A stretch of DNA of 64,000 nucleotides from Apiospora phragmitis (lineage: Eukaryota > Ascomycota > Sordariomycetes > Amphisphaeriales > Apiosporaceae): positions 5,828,001 through 5,892,000 of the forward strand of contig JAQQWL010000011.1 of assembly GCA_038363925.1 (NCBI GenBank). The letters are read 5' to 3'. Below the pieces are notes generated by a model. The model did not search any database, was not told the origin of the DNA, and was given only the letters and a program-made list of their open reading frames with translations. Shown in pieces: positions 1 through 11,320 of this stretch. Both the position numbers and the translations under genes were made by a program. How positions within the stretch are numbered: position 1 is the first letter of the stretch; each line of letters opens with the position of its first letter.

Positions 1-936
1 AGCCATACCAGAATTCATGCGATGCTGGTATGATTTGAGATCCTTCAGTGCAGCTTCTTCGGTCCAATTAGGCTTTTGTGCATCGATATGCTCCTGTACA
101 TCTGAGTTGGAAACACCGAAAATCCTGGCGACGGTTTGTACCATTGGCATGTCTTTCACATCGTAGCTCAGCGGAACCGTAACCTCGACTGTTGTACCCC
201 CGTTCTGTCCGGTGTCGATGAAGAGATTTTGGTCGTTCGTAAGGAGCTTGTTCTCGAGAGTCTTTAGGCGGCTCATGAGTTCAGGCTTGTCTCGATCGCT
301 GCCCATATCTCTCAAGATATTGCTCACAAGCCGCACAAACATGGCCAGATGCCTGTCGACGAGGGTCTTCCACAAGTCGTCCCCTGGCTTATCTGTCGGG
401 GCAGCGCGGCATGCCTTGGTCGCAGAGGAGAAGAAGATCAATATGAGAGGCTCCAGTTTCCGTTCCTTATCTATGCTCTTCCGGAAGCTTTGGTCGGTAA
501 AAGCAGTGTAGGCTTCGCCAAATGTTCTCTTGAGGGCGGCGTCATTGTATCCCGGAGCTCGTTCGGTTCCCATCAGCACACCCGTCATTCGTTTCTCCAG
601 TGGACTACGAAAGCCGTGGGGTAGCTTCACGCTCCCCGAATTTCCAGGTATGAACTCCTTGACAAGGTCCGCAATGTTAGCAACACTAACACTAGAGGCG
701 TGCGGTCGTGTTGCAGGTTTTGGCGCAGGCACAAACTGCTTTCGTTTCGCCTTTGGCTGGAGGAGGTAGTGCAAGTAGGCAACCCTCAGCGCATATGTGT
801 AGGCGTCATCGTGGCTCACGGTGAGCTGTCGGGCACTCGAGCTGGTCCGGCTGCGTCTGTCGCCCCTGTCGCCCCTCTGTACGCTGTCGAGACGGCGATT
901 GAGCAACTGGAACGACTGCCTCGATCCCTGGGACAT
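1..936 (-). CDS. Munc13/Ync13-like (Git1-type) protein, N-terminal part, runs off the left edge
   Basis: The reverse strand is open from an ATG at 936 to base 1 (312 codons, no intron). The N-terminus starts MSQGSRQSFQLLNRRLDSVQ, followed by a short Arg/Ser-rich stretch, then an alpha-helical region containing DDAYTYALRVAYLHYLLQPK and KRMTGVLMGTERAPGYND. This resembles, from memory, the N-terminal part of fungal UNC-13/Munc13-like proteins (S. pombe Ync13 and Git1), which carry MUN/MHD and C2 domains further downstream; those would lie outside the window. Proteins of this family act in vesicle priming and septum integrity (Ync13) or glucose/cAMP signalling (Git1). No frame break is visible. 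The assignment rests on the N-terminus only, so the family is moderately supported and the exact orthologue is not settled. Confidence 0.6.
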   Translation of the reverse strand, partial: MSQGSRQSFQLLNRRLDSVQRGDRGDRRSRTSSSARQLTVSHDDAYTYALRVAYLHYLLQPKAKRKQFVPAPKPATRPHASSVSVANIADLVKEFIPGNSGSVKLPHGFRSPLEKRMTGVLMGTERAPGYNDAALKRTFGEAYTAFTDQSFRKSIDKERKLEPLILIFFSSATKACRAAPTDKPGDDLWKTLVDRHLAMFVRLVSNILRDMGSDRDKPELMSRLKTLENKLLTNDQNLFIDTGQNGGTTVEVTVPLSYDVKDMPMVQTVARIFGVSNSDVQEHIDAQKPNWTEEAALKDLKSYQHRMNSGMA

Positions 937-3438
937 GGCGACGGATTGTTACAAGTCGAGCGACGTGTCTTGTTGTGTGCGCCGGGAGTCGGTCATCACA
1001 GACTGACCGACGTCAGAACAATCAATCGAGCTTCGACGTAGCTAGTACTGGCGGCAATGGTGGGAGTGAGGAAGGTAGAGAGAGAGAGTCGGAACAGAAA
1101 TGGCGACACGGGCCCAATGAAAAAGAATATTGTTGACCTGGCCTGTATCACGGGTGGGTTTGAGTTCAAGCGCTGGGACTCGGGAAGGTTAGGTTTAGAT
1201 TGGGACAACGTCATTGCCCAAGGCGACGCATGATACGATGGGAGAAGAACGAGGGGCTGGTTTGACCCAGGAAAGGAAATGCCGCTGAAGCAAATTGAGT
1301 GCCCCTGGCGCTATCCTGACGCTGCGTGTGAAGTACCTACCGACACAAGAGCCTGAAATACATAGATTGAATATTGTTCCTACGGCTAATCCCTACCTAA
1401 AGGTTAGAGCCTACACGCTAACCTTGGGAGGTAGTGAGAGCCAGGTTGGTTAGTAGCACTACGTAGGTGTTAGGGAGCTGTTGGGGCGCCTGATTCATTC
1501 TATCAATGTACCTAATTAATTGATAGTAAAGTCGGTGAGCTGGGCACAAGTGATATTGAACTACATCTGATGCATGTGATGTGGTACAAGTACCTTGAGC
1601 TTCCATTCAGGTTGATCGATGTTGATCCAAAGCAATCTCCCATATCCCCAATTCCAAAAACACGCTCGCAAAGGAACATTAGAAAATCAGGAAAGCTAGT
1701 TACCTAAGTAAATAGACAAGTGCCGTCGATGTCAATGCAAATATGTGATGGATCTTTCTAACATGTTTGTAGGTAGGCACATAATTTGGGCCTTAGCAGC
1801 TAATTGATTCCACGCCCCATAGCATGCTCAGGTATCGTGAACCTTGCACCTTTCACGCTTGACAGTGACAGCCGGGCGCTACGTGCCAACACTGTGGTGC
1901 GCTCAATATTCTTTTGCCATGCGTCAGGAAAAGACCACGAGAACGGAGGCGAGTACGGCTTTCGTTCCGTGCGAGTATGGAATGAGATCCGGCCGTGAAG
2001 TAGACCGACCTAAGCGTTGCGAGAAGAGAAGTGGGATCTATGCGCTTCGCTCTAAAATGCCCGAATCGTCAATCTATTTGTGTACACACGAGATAGAAGT
2101 ACTCCACTGCCCCCGTCGACACACATGCCTCGAGGTAGAAAACTAGCCGTCTAGCCGTGTTGTATGGTGCATATAATTTGGTATAGGACCATTGGATTTC
2201 AGTTCATCCACTAAAGTACAAGTAAGTGAAGGCAATGCTGGATGCCATGACTGAGGCTCTAAACCACTTGTCAGATGCTGCTGGAGTCGAGTAACGCCCT
2301 GCAGAATAGCGCGATCGAGTTGGTGGTGAAGCGGGGCCTGCTCAGGTTGAATAGCTTCACGAGTGCATGCATGTGAGTACAGGTAGGCATACGCTCATGT
2401 GATGTGATGCGGTATGGTATGCCAGTAGTATTCTACTTTCCTATAAAGGAAGATATACTGCTGTGGAACCGCCCACTACATACCTGCCAATTAGGTATGT
2501 CATGGACCGAGGTCGTATATATATATATCATAGTTGATTACATGTATATACAGCGCCAATGCTGGTCCATAAGCTGTCCTAACGGATTTCGTTGTTTTCG
2601 TCAATCTGTTTGGTTGTCGTCTTAGACTTCGATCAGGAGTGGCAAAGATTGGTATCTTGGACAGGTACGTACGGAACGGGCCATTGAGAAACGCCATGCA
2701 TTCGTATTCTAGGCTACCTCGATGGAAGAAGCAAGAGGTAGAGGAGGACGTTATCAGACAGGGGTATGGATTACCTACCTATATAGCGAGTTGCTGACAG
2801 GAGACAGTCATACGCACACGCACACGCACACTTATACACGGATACGATACGATGTCACGTCCCATCATTCAGGAAGGGGTCAGCTGTTTGGCTGCTTGCT
2901 CAATGACACATTCCAACAAGGCCAGGCGATTCACGAAGCAAGAGACCGGCCAGCCAACAGAGTCGGACTTCCGACTTTGGTACACAATCCCCAAGCTGCT
3001 TGCGGCGTCTTGAGGCCACAAGGAGCACACATATAACAACAGCCTTAGTAATATGCAGAGTACGGGGTATAGGTGCCTACCTAGTATGTAAAGGTTTCGT
3101 GGTCACCCCTCAGGCCTCGAACCTAAGATTAGATGCAACGAGAAGGCGCAAGAATCTGGAGATAGAGTATTGATCTTCTCTTTCTATCTCCGCCAGCTGG
3201 CTCCTAAATAAGTGAATACTTACTGACCTAGGTCTAAGTAGGTTCGTCAATGATTGCAGGGTGGTCTCCGTCTGGCCCCCTTACGTAGGTATCAAGTGGC
3301 CCTTCCCAGTTCGCAATTATTAGAAACAACAACCCCGCCAGCCCCAGTCGCATTCAAGCTTTTTGGAGCACCAGATTGGCCGGCCGACGTAGTAGCCCCC
3401 CTCTGTCGCATATCTCCCACTGCGGTATACTGGGCTGC

Positions 3439-3472
<34 letters not shown>

Positions 3473-3818
3473 ACTACCATACCTACCACTGCCTACTTAC
3501 ATACACACACATCAATACCTCATACTCCAGTCCGGCCAAACACTAAGTACGCTACATTCATTGATTGCACCGCCTACCTTACTGTATCGACGGCATGATT
3601 TGCTTACAACCTTCGATTCCCTCGACTTCCCAGCATTGAATTGACTCGTCCTGGCCATTCCGCTCCCGCCTTTGCATTTCTATTTGCATCCAGTCCCCGT
3701 CCCAGTCCCAGTCCCAGACGAAGAAACAATATCAGTATCGATTTGGCGCGCGCTTTCCCGACTGTGAACACCACGTCGTGACTCGCGGCCAACTTACTGG
3801 CTGCAGCCTTCTGCAAAC
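937..3818. other. Divergent intergenic region between Munc13-like gene and csx2-type Arf-GAP
   Basis: No convincing coding frame is present in these 2.9 kb. The stretch holds simple repeats: a CACACG/CACA run at about 2813-2833, TACCTACC elements near 2771-2781 and 3075-3084, and a CTG run at 3440-3472. The last few hundred bases before 3819 are C/T-rich, as expected for a fungal 5' leader. Open frames here are short and biased by repeats. Confidence 0.6.
3440..3472. repeat. CTG/CAG trinucleotide microsatellite (about 11 units)
   Basis: Uninterrupted CTG repeats lie about 350 bases upstream of the Arf-GAP start codon. Both strands read through it as poly-Ala or poly-Leu, but no gene context supports translation. 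Probably a leader or promoter microsatellite. Confidence 0.85.
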
Positions 3819-6800
3819 ATGGGCATTGTCAGTAGCCGACTCGACGATGGCGCCGCCATCTACCTAAGGGACCAGAATCGATGTGAGTGCGCAGTCTGCA
3901 TTGCATCTATGCGCCATAAGTGCTGACCCTCTTTCTGCAGTATCGATATCTTCTCTAGTCATATCCAACCCTCGAAGGCGCTCCGCCGTCACCGTCGTCC
4001 CCAATGCTTTCCCAGCGACGCGAGCTACGGCAACACGGCCGACGGGCGATACTGGTTCTGTAGAGTTTGTGCAGGTTCGTTGCATGTGCGGAAATGTTGT
4101 TCTTTGCAGCAAGTCTGACTGCGTTTAAACTAGGACAATGAACCTTCTGCGACCCCGAACTTCTTACTGAAGCTCAGTAACGAAGACGAGCTCGTCTTCA
4201 ACTTCACATTCATCGTACGGCAAGAAGCCGGTGCTAGCCCGGCGGATACGAATATCAACGGCCTCACCTACGTCTATGCATCCACCGCCAGGAGGTGGAG
4301 AACCTGGTCACCAGGGAGTTTCATGCAGACCCCAACTTACACAAGAACTCCAATGTCGAGCTAGTAGGGGACTTCAGTACCGGCGGTAGTTCCTCAGTAA
4401 GCTTTGAGTGGTCTTGGAGATGGAAGCCTCCGAGGCCCATCGAGGACAGGGGAGGCGGTTGGAGGACTACTTGCAGTGTATGTCACATCGACATTGGGGG
4501 GAAGATGGAAGCCCGTTGCTGACATGCCTGTAGTTCGTTGAGTACGACCCAAGAGCCCACAAGCTCGTTACGCTTGCCAGCTTCTCGTTTTGGGTTGCAA
4601 GTAAGCATCTGCCCGCAGTCGCGATAGAATTCCTGCCTGCGAGTCCTAACGAACCAACAGACACCGGATTTGCTCCCAGCCATCCAAGCTCGCCATCTCC
4701 AGTCTTTCAGCTAGCCGTCCCTCCCAAGATTCGCGTTGCCTCGGCCCAGTCGGTCGACTCCCGCATTAGTGAGCAGGAGGAGCCCGGGTCACCCCTGAAC
4801 TTGCACTATGACCTCTCACCTGCCGTGCCAACTGTCTCCCAGTCCACGTATCAGTCTGTCAAGGTTGATGTGGCTTGCCCCAGGCCCGGCGACGACATGA
4901 CTGCGGGCGACGACGGCCCGGTCTTTCGCGCCACAATGAAAGCGCTCGAGCAAAAGACGGGCAATATGCGCGCACAGATGAAGAAGGTGCTGAAAAAGGC
5001 GGACCATGCTTATGTAGCCCAGATCGAGGCCAACGATGCCTTCATGAGCTTCATTGAGGCGCTGCGGGAAGCCGCCTCGACTAATGCCAATGCTGTTCAG
5101 CCCGCGCTGAATCACTACTTTGATCATATCGCCAAAGAGATCGCATCGTACGAGCGGCAAAACGCAATAAACTTGCAAAAGATCATCGTGGAGCCCGTCA
5201 GTAGGCTGTACACCTACGACATTAAACAGGCAGAAAGCAAGAAGCGCGACTTTGAAGAAGAAAGTAAAGATTACTACAGCTACGTGTCACGTTATCTAGG
5301 CCAACGACAAGATTCGGTCAAAACCAAGAAGTTAGCCGACAGCGACACAAAGTACCAGACGAAGCGGCGCAACTTCGAGCTGAAACGTTTCGATTACTCT
5401 TCTTTCATGCAGGATCTGCATGGGGGTCGCAAGGAGCAGGAAGTGTTGTCTCATCTCACAAGATACGCCGACGCTCAGGCAAGGGGTTTCCTGAATACGG
5501 CAAAGAAGATAGACAATCTGTTACCCCAACTGGAAGCTCTCTCGAGTGAGGTGCAAGAAGCCGACAAGGAGTTCCAGTATCAACGAAGGGAGAGAGAGGA
5601 GAAACGTCGCGTCTTAGAGAAGAGCAATCTCCAGTATAATGAACCGGAGGGTGTCATCTCTGCCTCCGGCATCGGCGGCGTTGTGGGCGCTATATCTAAT
5701 GGCGGAGTGTCGACCTCTGAGGGGGACCTTGGTCGCGCTGATAGCACAGGCTCGCAATTGAGAGCTGTGCCAACCGGCAATTCGGGCTCAGCCACCGTGG
5801 GAAGCGAAATGTCACGTTCACCCGGCAGTCTGAACCAGACAGCCGGGAGCCCAGCACAAAATGCCAAGTTCAAGGGGTTTCGCGATCTCGAAGAACGAGA
5901 CCTTAGCATACTGGCTATTGCGGAAAAGAACTCGGCACAACGCAAAGAGGGTCTCCTCTGGGCTCTGAACCGGCCTGGAAGTCATGTTGACCCTAGGGCG
6001 TTGACAAAGCAGCAAGGATGGCACAAGTGAGTACGGCGGCGCCCGGGATATTGATCACCTAACTAACTTGTTCAGATTTTGGGTGGTGCTGGATCAGGGC
6101 AAACTATCCGAGTACAGTAATTGGAAGCAGAAGCTCGACCTTCACATGGACCCCATCGACTTGCGTATGGCATCTGTTCGAGAAGCGAGGAATGCAGAAC
6201 GAAGGTTTTGCTTTGAAGTCATCACCCCGCAATATAAGCGTGTTTACCAGGCTACCTCGGATGAAGACATGAACAGCTGGATCGTAGCCATCAACAACGC
6301 CTTGCAGAGTGCGGTGGAAGGCCATGGGCTCAGAGAGAAGCCGTCTACGGCATCTTCAACTAGTGACACTCCGAGCCTGAAACGAGACATTGGCTCGATA
6401 CTCACGGGCAAAAGTATCAGCCTGAACCACGGACATAGCCAGAGCGTGACTAGTTCGGGATGCCCCCTCGCCGCACCACGGTGGGGGCTCGGCCAGGTCT
6501 CAGCCAGCGGCCTTCGAGCAGTGCATACGACGAAAGCCCTGACAAGCTCCTGCAATCGCTTCGCGACAACGATCAAGGCAATTGCTGGTGTGCAGACTGC
6601 GGAAGTGGATCCAAGGTGGAATGGGTTTCTATCAACCTGGCCATTATTCTGTGCATCGAATGCAGTGGCATACACCGGTCTCTTGGAACCCACATCAGCA
6701 AAGTTAGGTCGTTGACCCTTGACATCACCTCGTTCACGCCCGATATCATCGAACTGTTGATGTTGGTAGGAAACCGAGTCTCCAACATGGTGTGGGAATC

Positions 6801-7404
6801 AAGGTTGGAGCCGAACGTCAAGCCAGGACCTCAGGCGACTCGTGAACAGCGCCTGAGGTTCATCACGGCCAAGTATGTGGACAGAGCGTTTGTTGAGCCC
6901 ATTTCTGCTACACTGTCGAGGTATCCGTCAGCCGACGAGACACTACTTGCAGCAATCAAGCGCAGCGAGATCCAGCAAGTCATATACGCCTTGGCTTTGA
7001 AAGCGAACCCAAACGTGCTGGATAAATCACGGGGCACACATCCGGTCTTTCTCGCCCTCGCTGCTGCCGACCCGGCATCGCCCTCTCCGACGACGACGAG
7101 CGCGGAGGGACGATCCGAGCCCAGCATACGAACAGTGCCCTTCCCAATTGCCGAGATGCTAGTCCAGAACGGTGCCGAAATCCCGAGCACTATGCCTGCG
7201 ATCCCTCTCAGCCGCAGTGCGCAGCTCTACATAGAGCAGAAGAGAGGTCGCGCGGCTGCCATCGAAGCAACGGGCCCGTCTGCGGGCAGCTCGAGTCTTA
7301 GCCCCAGCCCCAGCGAGCGACTCCCGCAGCGGGATAAGGACCGTCTGCAGAAGCGCATCAGTGCGGGAGGCCGTCTAGCTAGATCCCCTATAGCCGAGCG
7401 ATAG
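3819..7404 (+). CDS. csx2: BAR-PH-ArfGAP protein (Csx2-type Arf GTPase-activating protein)
   Basis: GAP for Arf small GTPases in membrane trafficking. Exons: 3819-3882, 3941-4074, 4134-4477, 4534-4600, 4661-6026, 6076-7404; introns are 49-60 nt with GT-AG ends. The expected product is about 1101 aa. It starts MGIVSSR, a good N-myristoylation motif (Gly2, Ser6). A BAR-type helical region lies near nt 4900-5620. A PH domain (EGLLWALN, then FWVVLDQGKLSEYSNW after the last intron) spans about 5940-6320. An ArfGAP zinc finger follows (CADC, CIEC, arginine finger in SGIHR; nt about 6580-6960). Two single-base losses break the frame, near 4288 and 6460; adding both makes the coding length a multiple of three. 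An in-frame intron could hide each break (4215-4291, 6414-6496), but both would delete conserved residues. Family call is firm; exact structure at the breaks is not. Confidence 0.9.
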
Positions 7405-9119
7405 AGACAGCTATGGCCATCTGCTACGGGCTCCAGCACATCATCGGCCGTGTCACTGCCGCCGTCACCCTTGGCGCCGTTGTCGCCCTCGCCGTCACCA
7501 ACGAGCAAGTGGCTGTCTCGCGCGAAATCGTTTACTGGGTCGCCTGCTTCCACGAGTCTTTCGGAGCGGAGCAGACGGCGATCGCGCTTGTCTACACCCT
7601 CGCTACAGAACTCGTGTGCGGCAACGCTCAGTGCGCTCTGTTTTCGCGGGACGCAGTCTACAGCGCAGATTCCACATATCCCAATGTCCCCCTGTGCGAT
7701 CGACTCTCTTGCAAGCCCCGATGCACGATACGACATGTACTCCTGACGGACCCACCAACGATACCAGGCTAGATCCGCGTTTGGTCTAAGCTGTCAAAGC
7801 CATCTTAAGGCGGAGGGTTCTTTGGTGGCCACTGTTACGGCTTCATCCGCCATGGCGACCATCCGGTACGGTCTGTCTAGCCTTTCTTACGAGGTATTAT
7901 ATGAATTCACATGTCACGAATCGACGCCAAAAGAGATTATGTTCTGGGCCATAATAGCTCGGTGCCGCTCACGAAGAGCTGCTATTCGGATAGAGTCTTC
8001 AGGGTTTTATCATTTGGGGGAGGGAAGTTTCTTAGGTATATACCAAGCAAGCAGGTTTACGAATGGAATCCGTAAACAATAGTGTGGGCAACGAACGGGC
8101 CGCCCCCTTTTTTTTCTTTTTTTCTTTCATTGTTCTTATTGACGACAAACCGATATCCATGGCGAGAACGGCGACGGAAAGGTCGCGATCTTGTCTGAAG
8201 TTATGTTACGAGGCAAACCTACACTACACGGAGGAAAGAAAGGAGGAGAAGCCGAGTATGGGAAAGGAAAGGCTACATACAACATATGGAAAGGGGGGAA
8301 GGAGAGGAGGATTGTGGGAGGCGCAAAGAGGCAAAGAAACCTGTGGTGAACTGAACGTCGCGACTGTCGTTGGATTTTGATATATCCACGTCTTGGTCAG
8401 TTAGACAGTTGGCCTGGGGTGTATGGATAGGATAGTAATGGTAATGCCCACGTGTATGATGCCAAGGACCAACGAATAGAAGATACACGTTTTATATTGC
8501 TGCTACCTACTTCTACTCGGGATTTTTACCCGGCTACGCTATCCCAGCTATTAAGCCGAACGAAGCACGGCGCAGCGGCATTCTAAGTTAATCCATGGCT
8601 GGGATGCCCTCGAGCATTGTTCTTGCTGCTAACGACAAACCGACATTCACCAGTTAATAGGTAGATAATATAAATTCGAATCTTCCAATTAAGTCGAGCG
8701 AGCTAATTTCAATCCTCTCTGGGATACGTTAAGCTCTCCATCAGTCTCCAGTCTGGTCTGGGGTCAACTCTGGCTCCATGTACTAAAGATAGCAAATACC
8801 TCAGTACATTTCGTGAGTACATGCATGTAGAGAGCAAAGTTAATAAACTAGGTATGGCCCCTGGCATTCAAGCTGAAACCATCGTCTGAACCATGACCAT
8901 ACACTTTTGAAATCCATATAACGCCAGTCCTAAGCCGAGTATGAAGATAAGGTGACCGGAAGAGATATATACACGAAGGGATGTAGTGCTTGTAGTTGTC
9001 CGGTTAAATGGCAAGACCCTGTAGAAGCCAGGGTAGGATAGGACATAGAAGCTGTCGGGCTTCAGCGAACGGAATAATATCTAGAAAGATATAGATAGAC
9101 GTGTCGTATCAAGACTCCT
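7405..9119. other. Convergent intergenic region, 3' of csx2 and PRD-4 genes
   Basis: The first 340 bases (7405-7746) keep an open Ser/Pro/Arg-rich frame in phase with the Arf-GAP stop, described under findings. Beyond that the DNA is non-coding, with a T-rich tract near 8107-8131 and A+T-rich sequence to 9100. Nothing else is recognisable. Confidence 0.55.
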
Positions 9120-11320
9120 TTATTTCCCGCCTGCTTTCGCTTTGCCTTTATCCTTAGATTTGGCGTCGTCTTTGGCGTCGCCTTTGGTTTTGCCATTGGC
9201 GGCGGCGGCTTCTGCTTTGGTATAATAGCTCTCGCCATCGTTGCCAAATAGTTCCTGGTCGCCCTTACCTCCCATCTCCATGAACTCGCGAGCATCGCGT
9301 TTGTCTGCTGGTCGAGCTTCCATGGGAGTGGCATTCGTCGGATTGTGCGAGTGTTGGTTTTTGGCATAGACCTTGAGCGGCTTGTCCTTCTGCTTGGGGC
9401 CGAGAGGCACGTCATGCGCTACCGTGACAGAGTTGATGGATGAGAGCAGTGTACGCTCGCGGGCCATCCCGCGACGTTTGACATCGAGACCACCAATCCC
9501 AGCAACCAATCCATCGGTACTGTCGTTCACGCCGGGCATCTGTTGGGTAATCCACGGATGAGACAGGCACTGGTCGACGGTGAAACGCTTCTCCGGCTCT
9601 ACAACCAGCATGGAATCGATCAGGTCCAGAGCTGGATCGCCCACCGAGTCCCAGTACGGAGAAGGGTAATCAAATCTGCCACTTCTGATCTGTTGCGACA
9701 AAGTAAATGGGAATTCTCGCGAGTACAGCTCGTCGGAAAAGGGGGGGAATCCACACAGGCAGATATACAGGACAACCCCCAACGACCAAATATCGACAGC
9801 TTTCGTGTATTTCCTGTGCTTGCCCTCGGCAAGGATCTCTGGTGCGACATAGCTGGGCGTACCGCAGAGAGTAGTCGTAAAGGACTCCTCTCCGATGATC
9901 TTGGCTAAGCCAAAGTCAGCCAATTTGACGTGGATTTCCTTGTCCACGACGAGGATGTTTTCTGGCTTAATATCCCGATGGACAATGTTGCGATCATGCT
10001 ATTCATTTCCTAATCAGTTGACAATCATAGCAAGGGGCCATTGAGGAGCTTACCAAATACTTGATGCCTTGGAAAAGTTGGATAAAAAGCTTCCGGCACT
10101 CATCTTCTGTCAACTTCTGCTTCATAACAATGTGGTTGAACAATTCTCCTTCCGGGGCCAGTTCCAGCACCAGATAGACAGCATTCCTCTCGTTGAATGT
10201 GTCCTTCAGGCATAGGACATTGGGATGGCTGACACCCATAAGCACGGCAATCTCCTGCTGTAGACCATCTGTCTTGGACCGCTCCTCCATGCCGGGCTGC
10301 TTTGTGAAGATCTTGACGGCATACCTAGTGCCTGTCGATTTTTCAACACATAGGAAGACCTCGGCAAAGTGGCCCTTGCCGAGCCGCTCAAGCAGCGTGT
10401 ACTGCTGTAGAAAGCGACTTGACATGCGGCTTCGTGGGTATTTGAAGATGAAGCGCGTCTTATCATTGACGGCGATCTCATCTGAATCGTGGAGCTCCCT
10501 CCGTTGATTACGGCCAACCAGATCTTCATTAACAAATGTACCGTTGCTGGACAGATCTTCCAGGACTGCGATAGCGTCGCTGCCCTTATTCTCGGTGAAG
10601 ATCAACGTATGCCGATTGGAGACTATGGGCTCGTTGACCACGACGTCGCATTCCTGATGGCGGCCAATCAGATACCCGCCTGCCGGAATGCCTTTGGACT
10701 TTTCTTTCTCATACGACTCCTCCTGCTCCAGTGCCCGGTTTTCGTTCTGCTCCTTGATCTTCGGGGCTGCGCTTACAGCATCAGGCATGGGCAGGAAGCC
10801 CTCTTCCGTAGGACCACGCATCTTCCATACTGGGTATCTAGAGGAAAGAGGTAACCCCAGACCCCCTCTTTCACTTCGTCTTCGACTTGGTCAGACAGGG
10901 CAGCCTGCTGTTCGATGAGTTGCGAAGGGAAAGCCTGGGTATCTTGTGGGGGAGATGAGAAGCCCTGGTTTTGCGAGTACGTCTCTTCCGGCGAGCGCTG
11001 TGCTATTTGGCTGGGCGGGCCACCTGGAGGCGGCGGGGTTGCCGTTCGATCTTTGGTTGCATCGTAGGAGCTGTTGTTGTCGCCAAGCGCGGTCACCGGG
11101 GAAGGGAGTTGCTGTTGGTTCTTGGTCACGGGCGTCTTGAGATGCTCGCCATTGTGGGATATCCGTTCGGACCTGCGCGGCTTCTTGGAATCGGAGGTTT
11201 CGACGGGAGAATCCTGCGCCATGGTCGGGTTAGTCTGTGTTCTGGCTGGCTAGAGAGCATATGCAAAGCATATGTACTTACCCGAACACGCTTCAATTGG
11301 CTTTTCTCGCGCGGAGCCAT
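9120..11320 (-). CDS. prd-4: CHK2/Rad53-family checkpoint kinase (PRD-4 type) with FHA and kinase domains
   Basis: DNA-damage checkpoint kinase; the Neurospora member also resets the circadian clock. Exons: 11320-11282, 11213-10054, 9998-9120 (about 692 aa). A 13-codon first exon (MAPREKSQLKRVR) joins in phase to DSPVETSD through an intron with CTAAC 20 nt before its CAG. The FHA domain holds GGYLIGRH, SNRH and SSNGTFVNE. The kinase has the Gly loop LGKGHFAEVF, AVKIF lysine, HRDIKPEN split by the 55-nt intron, DFG and APE. The basic tail is Lys/Ala/Gly-rich and ends AKAGGK. One base is missing near 10789-10791 (ASCP to MPDAVSAA), between the N-terminal region and the FHA domain. An ATG at 11222 lies inside the predicted first intron and could be misannotated as the start. 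Confidence 0.92.

Noticed and set aside
3254..3598. Poly-alanine ORFs across the CTG repeat
   Set aside because: Frames on both strands arise from the microsatellite; no gene context or conserved sequence.
11255..11276. Paired CATATG palindromes near the PRD-4 start as a possible operator
   Set aside because: They lie inside the predicted first intron and are only six bases each, so chance is a sufficient explanation.
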